Source of the DNA: Chlorophyllum brunneum
Lineage: Eukaryota > Basidiomycota > Agaricomycetes > Agaricales > Agaricaceae
Reading direction: 5' to 3'
DNA length: 64,000 nt
Assembly: GCA_963576785.1 (NCBI GenBank)
Contig: OY756148.1
Location: 868,001 to 932,000, forward strand
Position numbers and translations under genes: made by a program. Below the pieces are notes generated by a model. That model searched no databases, had not been told where the DNA came from, and worked only from the letters and a program-made list of their open reading frames with translations. Positions 1 to 11,794 of this stretch are shown here, in pieces (the first letter of the stretch is position 1; each line of letters begins with the position of its first letter).

Positions 1-2110
1 TAGTCAAGTGATGTATAATCTGGTATGCCTGTTTAAGGCATACCAGGTTAGGTTCCCAGGTTTTAGCCTGGAAAATGGCAAGGCCATCATCAATATATAA
101 GAGTAGAGTGCTCCCAAGTGCGATTGCCTCCCTGTCATAAAGCTTCATGAAGGGGGTGAGATAAAGACCAGAGAGGACAGGAGAGAGTACTAAGCCCTGG
201 CCTACCCCTATATTTGCCTGTCTGAAATCAGACTTATGGTCTCCCCATGCATACTACATAGAACAACTGACTAAATAAGAAGCAAAGAATCTACCCACAC
301 AGGGGTTGAATTCTTGCTTCTGTAGAATAGCCAACAACATATTATGGTTGAGCAATGGAAAGAACTGAGTGATGTCAAAAGTAACAATGCTAGTCCCGAG
401 GCCCTTGGCCCATCCCACATGAACAATATGGGTTAGAAGCATCCCAGCATCCTCAGTGGACCTCTAACAGATACCACTGAGCTGATTTGGATGAAAAACT
501 CTATGTTTGACCAAGTCAAACTGGAGGCAATTCAAGATTATCTTCTCAATAAGTTTACTGAAGGTGTTCAGAAGCACTATAGGCCTGAATGCCTTGGGCA
601 TTGAGTAGGATGGCTTGCCCAGTTTCAGTATGATAACTGACAAGCTTTCCTTGAAGTGGGATGGCCAATGACCTACATGTATGCAGGCATTAGCTATCCT
701 GATGAAAAGCTGAAGGACATTGGGGTCCTTGGTGATCTCTTTGAGGTAGATCCATGTTACATAGTCTTGCCCCAGGGCAGACACCCCCAAGCAAGTGCTC
801 AGGGCATCCATCAGCTCTAGGGCTGAGAAATGAACCCACTTCTGAGCAGGAAGACTTGGTAGTGGATCAAGAACAGAAATATCTACAGCTTAGCCAGATG
901 CCAAGTTGTAAGTATTGTGAAGTGTATCCTAGAGATCTGAGAGCATGTGACATGGCTCTCCATTGTACTAGATGGCCTTGCAGGATGGAAGCTTCTGCTT
1001 CTGGGCCTGTTCCATCAGGTCCATTGCTTATTAGAAGAAGCAATCTCCTTAATACAGGCATTAAAGAAGTTGTGCTTGGCATGCTTTTTAGCATGTCTGA
1101 AAGTAGAGTAGTCATTGTGGGAATGAGTCTCACAATATCTACCAAAGGTCTTGTGACATTCCTGGTTCTACTAGGGCTTAGATCTTTGAGTAATCATGAT
1201 GTCCACTGCATGGGCTTCTCAGGTGGTGGAAAAGGCCTCTGCCATGGCATGAACCACAGCTTTAACCTCATCAGGTGTAGTGGGTTCCAGAAGTCTGGCT
1301 ACTTCATGGAGATCCCAGATAACATCAGTGAGGAAGAGTGCTACCTCTTTGCTACCATCATGTAGCAGGGTTTTCCTGTGGGTCTCCACTATTGTGGGTG
1401 TGACTGGAAGCATCAGAACTAGCAGAACATGGTCTGATGGATCCCAAAGGGAGTAGTCTAACCTTGGTCTATGGGAAATAGACAGGTCTGATGGAACAAA
1501 CACAAGATTAATGACCAAAGGATGAAGATCCTCATTATACAGAATATGAGTAGAGCCAGGCTCGACCGGAAGGGCAAGATCTAGACCAATGTCTGTCCCA
1601 ATGGAGATCAGAAACTGCAATATACCTGAGTGGAAGCCATAATTAGGGTCCCAAAGATCAAAATGGCAATTAAAATCACTGCCCATATAGATATACCTGG
1701 GCAAAGTAGCAGATTAGTCTGATAAGAACTGAATTGCCATGTGTTCTGAATCAGAATAAATGTTCATGAGATTCAGGGTCTCCCCCCCTAAAAAGAGGGA
1801 AAGAACCATGATGTCACAGTCATTGATAAAATCCATCTGATAGGATGGTCTCAGAGAAGCCAACTAGTTATGGACAAATGTCATAACCCATGGGTCAGAG
1901 CCAGACTCTAGGGCCTGAACCATGCACAGCCACTCAGGGTGCTTGGGAGTGCCAATAACATTGTCCCCCTCGACAGAAGCTGTGGAGGGAGTAGATCTGA
2001 TGAACCACCAGGAAGGTTCTTGAATGAAGAGAACATCAAAGTGATCTTTGAAATCCTTAAGTAGTGTGTCCAATAAATCATAATTTTTGTTAAGATTCTG
2101 TTGGTACAAT
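1..2110 (-). pseudogene. LINE-1a ORF2 fragment: AP endonuclease and reverse transcriptase
   Basis: ORF2 would nick target DNA and copy the LINE RNA by target-primed reverse transcription. The endonuclease half (about 1219-2110) shows IQEP near 2010 and a GSDFNCH motif near 1680. The RT half (1-1150) shows AFRPIVLLNT near 580, a palm motif A FDITQFFPLLNH near 360, and an intact YIDDG catalytic box at about 84-101. In-frame stops and shifts fall near 445, 815, 1150-1215 and 1710-1860, so no single product is possible. The RT thumb and RNase H are beyond the window start. Family assignment is firm; activity is excluded. Confidence 0.8.
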
Positions 2111-2137
2111 CAGATACTATGTAGTTCTAGAGGTTAC

Positions 2138-3819
2138 CTATTCATTGGCATGCTGTAGAGTACAAGGGATGGTGAGAGGAGATTGCCATCGAAGATGGTT
2201 GTTACTCACCTCATGATAAAACTTTTTGATTTTCTCAGGTTCAAACTGAGCATCAAAATATTTGCACTTCTTTGAGGTTGTATGGTGTGGACCCCAACAG
2301 TTGAGACAATGTGGCATGTGAGAACAAGGCTCATCCACTAGTGTGGGAAGAATAGAAGGCTGCATATTGGGATTACTCTTGCAGCACCCACAGAGAGTTC
2401 AATGGTGCTCCTTGCAATGAGGACCACAGGTCAGGTATTTCAAGGCTTGTGCCTTGCAGAATTGAATGGGGTGGCCCCAGTGGAAGCAGTGCTTACACAG
2501 AGACACCCCTGGGGAGGCTGCAGAAGGCCTGATAGGACATATCCACTGATGAAGAGCAATTTCCGAAGTAGGAAGTTTGCCTATTGACCCTTTTGAGAGT
2601 CGTGAATATTGAAGTAGACCATGGCAGTATCAGACACCTCAGAATTCCTCATAATACAGGAGGGCCCCATTAATGTGAATAGGTTAGAAAACAAAGTACA
2701 TTTCATGATCTGCTTGATCTCAAAAGAGGACCAGCAAGTCTTGCTGATCCTGAAGAAGGGGATGTCAATGACCTTGAGATAGGACTTCAACTGAGGGAGG
2801 CCAACTGTAAAAACAGTTCCCTGAGGGACAGCCTTCGAGATCCACATTCTGGTAACTTCGAGGTTAGTAGGGGTGGAAACAGTGTTGGTATGCAGAGCAA
2901 AGCCCCCATACTTGACAGAGGTAGACTCTACATGAATGTGAAGGCAGGAATCCACAAACCCACAGTTAACCATGGTTTCAAGGTGGAAAGAGGAGACTTC
3001 AGGGGTAGCCTCAAAGTCAATGATGATCTGGTGCTGAGGAAGGCTAGTGGTGGTCATCCTAGGCCTCTTCTTTGAGGCCTTGGACTTGGAAGGAGAGGCC
3101 TGCTCACCCATAGTGAGGATCCTGTCCAGAGGAAGCAAAGGGACATTTGTGCAAGCTACACAACCATTCCTGACACTGTAGTTGCCTTTCCCTTTCCTTT
3201 TGGTTGGAGAACAGGCTCTTTGGCCACTGCAGAGAATGTTCTCTTGTTCCCTGCCTTGGTAGCTGGAGTAGAAGGAGCAGGAGGAGTCACCAGCTTGTAC
3301 TGGTAGGTCCTCTTGCCCGAAAGTGTTAGAGTTGACCAGCTATCTCATCTTATTTGGTTCATCTCATCTTATCCTAGATAGCCTTAGATAGATAGTCATA
3401 TGATTTGGTAGTGCACAGACCACCCTCTGTACATATATAAGGAGTACCCTAGCTCCCCCAAATATTAATCCTTTACCCATTATGTGTCAGTATTAGTGTC
3501 AGTGTCTGTGTCTGAGTGTTTCCTCTCCTCTTTCTTTTATCATCCTCTTTGTGTTACCTCTATCCTTTCTACCCCCTTCTGTGTTCCTACCTTTAACATA
3601 TGGGGACAAGAAGCTGGTAGAAGAGGGCACAGGACTGGGTGCACTAGGGGCAGGACCCTGAGGAGGGGTTACTGGGTCTTCTTTGTATCCCATGAATCTG
3701 GAATAATCCTCTACTAGGGGCCCAGGTGATGGCAAGGGAGCTTGTAAAGGGGTGAGTGATCCCCTCCTTCCAGTGGGAGTCCTGAGAACATCCAGTGGTT
3801 CTCTTGTTGAGGAAACAAC
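2138..3819 (-). pseudogene. LINE-1a ORF1 (gag-like RNA-binding protein), split by an LTR
   Basis: ORF1 proteins of this LINE class bind the element RNA. The C-terminal part (2138-2580) holds Cys/His knuckle remnants, including HCLNCWGPHHTTSKKC near 2300. The middle part (2581-3138) is a folded region shared with LINE-1c, with GTVFTVGLPQ near 2800. The N-terminal part (3599-3819) is Pro/Ser-rich and matches 35400-35600 of LINE-1c. About 409 bp that LINE-1c has between these blocks (34992-35400) are missing here and replaced by the solo LTR. Frameshifts separate all blocks. Confidence 0.7.
3324..3598 (+). repeat. Solo LTR (275 bp) inside LINE-1a ORF1
   Basis: It begins TGTTAGAG and ends CTTTAACA, an inverted pair matching at 7 of 8 positions. 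A plus-strand TATATAA at 3434-3440 sets the orientation. Both flanks are LINE-1 ORF1 sequence. The adjacent pentamers (GAAAG left, TATGG right) do not match, so there is no TSD. The parent element is not in the window, and the LTR differs from the other LTRs here. The boundaries are clear because LINE homology stops and resumes exactly at them. Confidence 0.7.
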
Positions 3820-4383
3820 TGTAACAAGTTGTTTGCTAGGGCAACAGTAAATGCAGTGGGAGAGAATGTAGGGTCTACTCACTGAGATAATAAGCTTCTA
3901 TCTAATACCTGTAGAAAGGTAATCCAATAGACAGATATTATTGATAAAGTGGTCAAGGTCAGTATTGATGAGACTAAAGTCGAGTAGATCAGTGTTTGGG
4001 TTGTACTAGAGGATGTAGGCAATGATGAAGAAATTGTTTGATTGAACAAGATGCAGAATATAGTCTGCTACATGGGGTTTATATACATGTAAGTACATAG
4101 ACAAGTCATACTACATAAAATACTAGGAATACATAGAACATTCCTTATGACTCTTACTAACTGCAGCGTAGTACCTGTGGAGTACTGCGGAACATATTAT
4201 ACTAGTCATTGGAACTATGTAGAATAATCTATTAAGTACCAATTGACTTTATGACTCTCATCATATGCAGAGCAACTCATAGGAAGTTACTATGGATTGA
4301 AGTTACTGGAAAGTAATGGATCAGTCTATTATTATCATAATGACTTCATAGTCTATTTCTAGAATATGTCCAAAACTTCAACA
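3820..4383 (-). repeat. Copia-A 3' LTR with TATA box
   Basis: On the minus strand it starts TGTTGAAGTT right after the polypurine tract. A TATATAAAC promoter box lies at 4077-4085. The left edge at 3820 is inferred because LINE-1 homology ends about there and the sequence reads TGTAACAAG, giving an inverted TGT/ACA end. An alternative left edge at 3910 cannot be excluded. Confidence 0.6.
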
Positions 4384-4394
4384 CTCCTCCTTGC
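4384..4394 (-). promoter_or_regulatory. Copia-A polypurine tract
   Basis: The minus strand reads GCAAGGAGGAG directly before the LTR start TGTTGAAG. This is the expected position and composition for plus-strand DNA priming in an LTR retrotransposon. Confidence 0.65.
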
Positions 4395-4416
4395 TCTGTA
4401 TTAATGTAGAGTTTTA

Positions 4417-7400
4417 ATCACTCAAATGTCAAGCTAAGGTAAGGTTGGAATAGATTGAATTTAATTTTGTCTAAATTCTTTGTGAGAATATTGGCAGGAT
4501 TTTCCATGCCTTTCACAGAGAATATTTCAATCTTTCCTTCTTCTACCAAATCACGAATGTAATGGTATTTGATGTCGACATGTTTTGATTGTTTTTCTGT
4601 TACTGGATTTTTGGCCCAAAATATTGAGCCCTAATTATTACCAAAGAGATAAGGAGCCAATGATTGGATACCAATTTCTTCCAACAAATTGACAGTCCAA
4701 ACTAATTGTTGACTGCAATCTGACAAAGCCATATACTCAGCTTTGGTGGAAGATAATGCCACAGTTTTCTGTTTTCTACTTAACCAAGCAATGGCTCTGC
4801 TGGCTAATAAACAGAAGTATCCAGTTACAGATTTATGACCAATTGGATCACCAGCCCAATCAGAGTCAGAAAAAGCATTAAGGCCTTGCATAGAACTTCC
4901 ATTATAGGTAATTCTATATTTGCAAGTAGCATTAAGATACTTCAGCAAATGTAAACCTATATTATAATGTGCTTTAGTAGGATTGGTCATATGTTGTGAT
5001 AACTTGATAGTGACAAAAGCTATATCGGGCTGACTGCCTATCATCAGATACATAACTGATCCTACTAACTGTTGATACCTCTTTATGAAGTGTTGCTTGT
5101 CCTGTATTAGATTCAAAGATAAGTTCATTTGGTAATAGGATTTCTTTTTTTCCAATTACTTTAAATTGGTCAAGAACCTTTTCTAGATAATCTATTTGGT
5201 CTAGGGTAATTGATCAGTTTATAGGATTTCGCGAAATTTTCATGCCAAGAAACTCTTTGGTTGGACCAAGATCTTGGTATTCCTATTTCTTTATAAAGAG
5301 TGCTTGCTTCTCTTGTAGAAGCCTAGAGCCTCTGATTCCAACAAACATTGAATCATCTACATAGACAAGAACTATAATAAGCTCTTTGGTTTCAGGGTCA
5401 TAATAATAATAGACTCCAGCATCTAGTTTGGATTGGACAAATCCTAGGTTGGTCATTGACTTAGTCAATTCCTTCCACCATTGTTGTCCAGATTGCTTTA
5501 GTCCATAAATGGCTTGGTTTAATTCCAAACTGTATTACCATGACCTGTGTTGAAACCTTCTGGAAGTTCCATATAGAGTTCTTCATCCAGTTTTCTGTAG
5601 AGATAAGCAGTTTTAACATCTAAACTGAGCATCTCCCAATTATTGAGGGTAGCAACTGCAAATATGAGTTGCACTGTCTCATAACAGACTACTAGTGAAA
5701 ATAGTTCATTATAATCGATTCCCTCTATCTGAGAGAATCCTTTAGCTACTAGTCGAGCACAGTATCAACCATCTGATTTGGGTATAAAGACCCATCTATT
5801 TTTGACAGCTTTCCTTCCAGGCAGAAGTTTAGCTAAGTCATAAACATGTCTTTCCTTGAGTGAATTGAACTCTTCTAAGCATGCTTTCCACCATTTAGAT
5901 TTCTCTTCTGATGGTAGTTGATCTAGATCCTTGAAAGTAATAGGAACTAATGGTGATTCAACTTTTTGAGTGCACAAATAATCAATCATCCCTACTCCTC
6001 CTTCCCTGCATAAGTCTCCTATTATAGAAGCTTCATGCTGAGAACATCTATCAATTATTCCAGGTTTGGAAGCCTCTGATCGAATTTGTCTAACAAGTCT
6101 ACTGGTAGAACTTGTTAATTTCGACTTAGGAGATTGGAACATCTCATAGCCCTGGAGAATTTTGGTCAGATGCTTTGTAGAACCATAAAAGTTTCCTGGA
6201 TATTCAGGTACTTTTCTGGCTCTTTGTAGTCTCTGAGGTATTTCAGGAACTGGTATTTGATCTGAGTAACCTCATGGTACAGAAGGACCAGCATCCTGAT
6301 CATCTTTGACAGGGGTATAGGGTATGAATGGTTGTACATCCAGATCATCTCTTTGAGAAGGCAGATGGTTTGGACCTTCAGGGTGATTGGGTAGATCAGC
6401 ATATGATAACCCATCACTGTCATCATCTTCTGGTGTTTGTGTTTCTCTTGGTGGAAAGAGAATGTTTTGCACAATACCATCCCACTCCTCCTGAACATCT
6501 GTATCAATATTCAGTGCTTTTCCCTTTCCTTTATTCTTTTTAGGTTCAGGGAAAGAATTTGGAATATGTCCATGAACAGATTTATAAGTCCTACCTTCTG
6601 AAGAACCCTCGTGAGAAGTTTAGGATATAGAACTCAGTGGTCTATTAAAAGGTAAATCAGTAGACAGATCTGGAGCATGGAAGACAATTACTTCTGAAGG
6701 TGTGCTTCGAGAAGTAGAAGATGATGGTTGGTTCATCCATTCTTCTCGCTTTTTCCCAATACATTTAGGGAAATATTCTTCACTGAATATGGCTGTTGGA
6801 GATGTATAGATCACATTTCCATTCAGGTGCCTCATGAAATGATAGTTTTTCCTATCTGATGTCTAACCAAGGAAAATTATGAGTTCTGACTTTGCTGTCA
6901 GTTTATTATCTCTTATCTCTTTTGGGAGAAAGACATCAGCACCACAGCCAAAGACTCTCTCTTTGGAGATGTCTGGAATCTTCTGATTCAACACTTTGTA
7001 AGGTATTTTCCACATGAGCTGTGATACCAGTGTTTTATTATGGATATGTATTGCATGATCTATAGAAAACTCCCACCAACTGTCAGGAATACAAGCATGA
7101 TGCCTCATGGCTTCTGCTTTATCCATTAAAGTTTGGTTCAAGCTTTCAGCTTAGCTGTTTTGTTGGTGTATGTGCAGTGCACTAGTCTCATGTATAATCC
7201 CTAGTAAGTGCAAATGAGATTGCAACTCATCAGTTGCATACTCTCCTCCTCTATCAGTGCAGAGATATTTTAATTTAGTCTCATATTGAGTCTGAATTAA
7301 GGTAATGAAATTTTTCATTTCTTCTGCTGCTTCTGATTTCTTATAGAGGAAGCAAATCCATCCATGAGAGGAAAAGTCATCCATTATGGTCATGACCCAT

Positions 7401-7472
7401 TTAAATTTATGGTAGGAAAGAATTGGAAGTTCAACTAAATCCAAATGAATTCTTTCAAATGGACACTTTGTA
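4417..7472 (-). pseudogene. Copia-A pol 3' part: integrase, RT, RNase H
   Basis: Integrase core: LDLVELPI (first Asp) near 7440, CTDRGGEY (second Asp) near 7255, and QQNS followed by AESLNQTL (Glu) near 7150. RT: NRWVFIPKSDG near 5790, YGLKQSGQQWW near 5490, YVDDSMF near 5355. RNase H: SDSDWAGD near 4860, SVTGY, LSSTKAEYMAL near 4730, then a C-terminal NPANILTKNLDKIKF before a stop at 4417. Catalytic residues survive in several places, but stops near 4632, 5530, 6145 and 7145 break the frame. It is a degraded Ty1/copia polyprotein that cannot work as it stands. Confidence 0.85.
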
Positions 7473-7481
7473 TGTGTAGAG

Positions 7482-7512
<31 letters not shown>

Positions 7513-7514
<2 letters not shown>

Positions 7515-7944
7515 TCAACAATTTATATAGCGGTACTTGATCGCAGTCTGCACATACATACATACAGAGGCAGAACATACAGAATGTTCGGAGCAAGGAA
7601 AGTAAACTATTTGTAAACTAACCCCACGAGACTTGACACCATCTAGGGCATACACTAGAGAGATGTTTGGTACCTAAGTTGAACAGCGGGAAAAGGAAAG
7701 AAAGGAATTTGGAAAGAGAGAGGAGTGAAAGAGAGAAATTGATAGAGAGAAACTATCGACTTGCAACCACAAGGGAGAACAATGAACAGTACTAGTATGT
7801 GGAGGGGCACTTTGCCCAGACACCATGGGAATGATGGATATTGAATGGAACCTACATAAAATAGTAGATGAGCAAGGAGGGGGTAGAAAGAGAAATGGAA
7901 TTGAAAGCCATAACCAGGAGAGCATAAGAAAAATGAAAAGAAGA
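7513..7944 (-). other. LINE-2a 3' UTR, no gene
   Basis: This stretch matches the 3' ends of LINE-2b (29570-30010), LINE-2c (49480-49930) and LINE-2d (52880-53310). Short open frames on both strands here differ between copies and look like purine-rich noise (GAGAGA and GAAAG tracts). I see no gene. Confidence 0.7.
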
Positions 7945-10900
7945 AAAGGAAACATGTGGGCATGGACCCGAACCTCTGATGGACTTGACGACAATGTAAC
8001 AGGGGTATTGAACCGGCATGGATACAAGGGCAATTAGGTTCAGGTGGGAAACTGAATGCAGCAGAGTTGCAACACAGGAAGTTAACAAGCTTCTTGATGG
8101 TGTTGACGCCAAAGTGATGATCGAAAATGTTACAACAATGGAGGATATGTGACCTAGTCTGGACCATTTGATTATTGCAGTGGTGGCAAGATAAATCGTC
8201 ATTGGGGAAGAACCAAAGTCAGAATTCACCAATCAGGGCATGGCATAAGATGGTGTAACAAGCTTGTGCAAAGAGCTGTGGCTGGTATCTGCATTCTCAT
8301 ATCCAGGGACCAGACTTGATGTGTGACGGTAGGGCGGAGATCCCATTTGCTTGCACCAGGAGGTGGAGAAAAGAGCTACCACTGTATGTTTTGAACCCAA
8401 ACATGGCTTGCCATGTGTGAATGGTGCATTCAGCGGACTTCTTGCATAGGTAAGCAATCAAGTTGGGGACTCAGTGATTTCTACCCTAGTTGGGCCAGGT
8501 GACTGTTTGGATCCAGTCGTACATGGCTTTTTGGATACCATACTTGCACTTCGACAGAGTGTGATAGAACATGGGGTGATGTTGGTCGAACTTGTTGAAC
8601 CAAGCCAGGAGTGCCTTCGAAGTGAGAATGGACTGTCGCTGACAGGAGTGCGGCAAGCAGTCAAGTAGGAGCCGGGAGGCTGCAAGGGAGTCAGTGAACA
8701 CATGAATGTGCTCAACCTGGTTGTAGTCATTGGTGGTGAGTACTTTGGAGATTCCTAAGTACTGCGTGACCAGTTTGGTGTCGGTTGACGTCATTCCTCC
8801 AAGCCTCTTCATGATAGAGCTCCCTCCTTCTAAGTATCAAATAGTGGCTGCTGCCATGAATTGGCCAGCAAGCAGGTTGGGGTTGGGATGGACCGAGCTG
8901 TCTATGCCAATAATAATGGATTTGAAGTCCGTTGTTGCTTTCGTCATTACATCATCCCAAAGCATTTTCGAGAGGTAGGGGTCATCCCGGTTGAATCCTA
9001 TAAAAGATACATTAGCAGGAAAATGGTCAAGTAACCTATGTCTGGGCCAGATAGATTTAGAAACAGAATTAAAATGTTCTATATACCAAGTCTCGGGGGT
9101 GGGGCACGAAACATCCATCACAGCTCCAAGTGTTTTCTTCTTCTGAATCTCCATGAAATTCTTGATGTGAAGTCAATGGGGGGAAGAATGATACTCCTTC
9201 GTCAATCTTGCCAGTGCATGTTCATCATCCAATGTGTGAAGCCTTGACGTTTGTCATTCAGCCAACTTTCGGAGATGGAGTTTGATAGGCATGAGCCCTG
9301 CAAGGGACTCAATGCTGTCAGTGGGAGATGTTCGGAAGGCCCTGGTAATCCAGAGGGCTGCCCATCATTGCATTTTATTGAGGATTTCACAAGTCCCTTT
9401 TGTTTGTGACTTGTCATGAAACTATAGTCAGTATCCATATGTCACCACTGGTATGACACACAAACAGTACAGTAGTCTTTTGTTGCTAGGGAACAGACCA
9501 CGTATGGAGTTTCCTAGCATTTTCATCGCCTTGATTGAGGATATCGCTTTGGTGGAGTAGTATCGGACATGTTCTTTGAAGGTTAACATCCAGTCAAATT
9601 AGAAGCCGAGGTATCGCCAGTGAGCCTTCGGCTTGAGGGGGGTATGGCCAGTGAATGGTGGGGATCCCAGATTGATAGAGGGATTAGAGTCCTGTCTTGC
9701 ATGCATAAAGTGGAAGACTTTGGACTTGCTGTGTTCGATCACTAGGCCAAATTCATTCATGAGCCACTCCATTTCACGATACATGTGTTGGAGTATTTTG
9801 ACATTTCATTCGAGGGACAGGGATTGCATGACAAGGGTGCCATCATCAACAAAAGATAGGATGTCAAAGTCCCATTTGTCGCAGTGTTCCTCCATTTGGA
9901 CGTCGAAGATTCGAAGGAGAGGGGTGAGGTAGAGGGTGGAGAGAATAGGGCTAAGGGCTGAGCCCTAGCCTATCCCCACCACTACATTGTATTCCAGGGA
10001 GTTTTTGTTGTCCTACCAGTAGGTAGTGCATCGTTCTTTGAGGTAATTATTGAAGAACCCCACAATTTGAGGAGAAAATCCTTGCTGAGTAAGGATGTCG
10101 GTAAGGAGGTTGTGGTTGAGGGAAGGGAAGAATTGGGTGACATCGAATGCAAGCACCAATGTTTTCTTCTTCTTCATCCATGCTCCCTGGATGATGTGGG
10201 TTAGGAAAAGCCCCACATCCTCGGTAAATCATTGTTGGATGGCTTCCAGTTGGTAAGGGTGGAGAATCTTGAATTTTACCACCTCAAATTGGAGTCACTT
10301 GGCTAGCATTTTCTCTATTAGCTTACCAAACATATTGAGTAAGACAATCGGTCTGAACGCCTTTGGAGTGGAATAGTTGGGTTTGTTGGATTTGGGGATA
10401 ATTACCGACATTGACTTTTTGAAGTGCGAGGGCCAGTGTCCAAAGGTTAGGCACATGCAGCTGATTCTGAGGAAAAGATTGGCACAAGTGTCAACAGTGG
10501 CAATTTGTTTGAGGTGGGACTAGGAGATGTGGTCAGGGCTGGGGGCAGAAGAATTCGAGGTATCCTTGAGCAATTTTCTCATTTCCAATAGAGAGAAATC
10601 AACCTAAGTCCTATTCTCCATGCTGATTGGCAGTGGTAGTTCTTCTAGGACAGCTGCGTTGACAGGTCTGTCCTGAGCCAAATTGTAATGATGGTTGAGG
10701 GCTGTCCATAGGTTGTCCATGGTGAGGCAAGGCTGACTGTTGTGGCGAATGGCTTTGGTAGCCGGGAGAGTGTGTGTTTTGACCTATGGTATCAGATCCT
10801 ATGGATGTCAGTTATCGACCGAGATTTCTTGGATCTTCTTGTCAAAATATGCCCTCTTCGTTTTCCTTGTAGTTTTACAAAAGGCATTCCATTTGTTCTT

Positions 10901-11441
10901 GCAGTCCATATGGTGTGTTGCAAGTGCATTAGAGCATTCTTTGTTCCACCAGGTCTTGGATCTAGTGGTGATTTTGGTCTTCTTCACATTGCAATTCCAG
11001 GACCTGTCAAACAAAACTCCCAATTTGGCAACAGCTCTCTCCAGCTCGTCCATGTCATTCATTGGCCAGTTCTTGTTGTTTATCCCCTCCGTGATATCCA
11101 TCAGGAATTTGGTTTCCTCTTCCGATCCATCAGGAATTTGGTTTCCTCTTCCGATCCTTTAGGAATTGTCAATCTTTTGATGACGACGTCTATCTGCAGA
11201 ATAGGAACTCTGATTAGAAGGGGGGCGTGGTCCAAGTTGTATCGATTGCCTTCCTGGATAGCATGGGTGGGGATGTATGGTAACATTCCTGATACAAACA
11301 ACAGGTCAATGACTGTGTCCAGTAGGTTGGGGTCTGAGGCGTAACGTGTTGGTTTGGCTGCAGATGAAGTTGACCTCTCTAAGTTGAGGGCTTCGGTAAT
11401 CATGAGGAGATGGTCCACACTTGCTGGATGTTGGTCCGTTG
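7945..11441 (-). pseudogene. LINE-2a ORF2: endonuclease end, RT, RNase H, Cys/His tail
   Basis: This is the 3' three quarters of the LINE-2 ORF2. The endonuclease C-terminus (11101-11440) has a TVIDLLFV stretch. RT motif A, FDVTQFFPSLNH, lies near 10130, and an FVDDG-type box near 9855. RNase H (8480-9154) has GIDSSVHP near 8910, TSTDTKL near 8785 where LINE-2b and LINE-2d have Glu (TDTEL, TDAEL), and VFTDS near 8690. A zinc-binding tail follows. Numerous stops and a 29 bp tandem duplication at 11099-11156 destroy the frame. Confidence 0.85.
11099..11156. repeat. 29 bp direct tandem duplication in LINE-2a
   Basis: Two identical 29 bp units at 11099-11127 and 11128-11156, in the linker between endonuclease and RT. 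Because 29 is not a multiple of three, the duplication shifts the ORF2 frame. Confidence 0.9.
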
Positions 11442-11446
11442 AAGGG

Positions 11447-11751
11447 TGTTATGACCTTAGTCTGAGACTCAGGTTGCAAGTCTTTGGATAAAGACAAGGA
11501 AGTAGAGAGAAGAGTAAGGGATGATACGATTGGTAAAGTGTAAGGAATACATCAAGTATTACTACACTTTATATACTAGTGGTAAGAACTAAGAATAACA
11601 GAACAGGGTAAAGGAGTCATAGAGACGGATAAGATGAGTCAGAAGAGGTACAGCCATAAGGGATGAAACATGTAGGTGAAACGGATACCTAGGAATGATA
11701 AATGTGATGGGTGCATGATAAGAATGTACTGTCTATCTATAGTTTATAACA
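11447..11751 (-). repeat. Gypsy-A1 3' LTR
   Basis: 305 bp, TG...CA ends, plus-strand start TGTTATGACC and end TTTATAACA. It is preceded on the left by TSD copy AAGGG and followed on the right by the polypurine tract. Confidence 0.95.
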
Positions 11752-11765
11752 ATACCTCCCTTTTT
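11752..11765 (-). promoter_or_regulatory. Gypsy-A1 polypurine tract
   Basis: Minus strand AAAAAGGGAGGTAT directly before the 3' LTR. The same tract lies at 40526-40539 in Gypsy-A2 (AAAAAGGGAGATAT), so the motif is conserved. Confidence 0.8.
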
Positions 11766-11794
11766 ACTTTCATGACCCTATGAAATATTGTAGT

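Larger units (their letters stand above)
1..3819 (-). mobile_element. LINE-1a non-LTR retrotransposon, cut by the window edge
   Basis: A Tad/I-like LINE read right to left: proline-rich ORF1, CCHC knuckles, endonuclease, then reverse transcriptase. The window starts inside the RT, so RNase H and the poly(A) end lie outside. It aligns nearly collinearly with LINE-1c (about 31670-35600), which defines the family. A solo LTR (3324-3598) interrupts ORF1. Homology to LINE-1c stops near 3810, where the Copia-A LTR begins, so Copia-A probably landed in this LINE. The many stops show it is dead. Confidence 0.85.

Noticed and set aside
3484..3882. Opposed ORFs of 77 and 127 codons near 3500-3880
   Set aside because: They span the solo LTR, LINE-1 ORF1 debris and the Copia-A LTR edge, so they are chance frames over junctions.
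7655..8232. Several overlapping minus-strand ORFs over 7655-8232
   Set aside because: Only the frame matching the LINE-2 Cys/His tail is homologous to other copies. The rest run into the 3' UTR and are not conserved.
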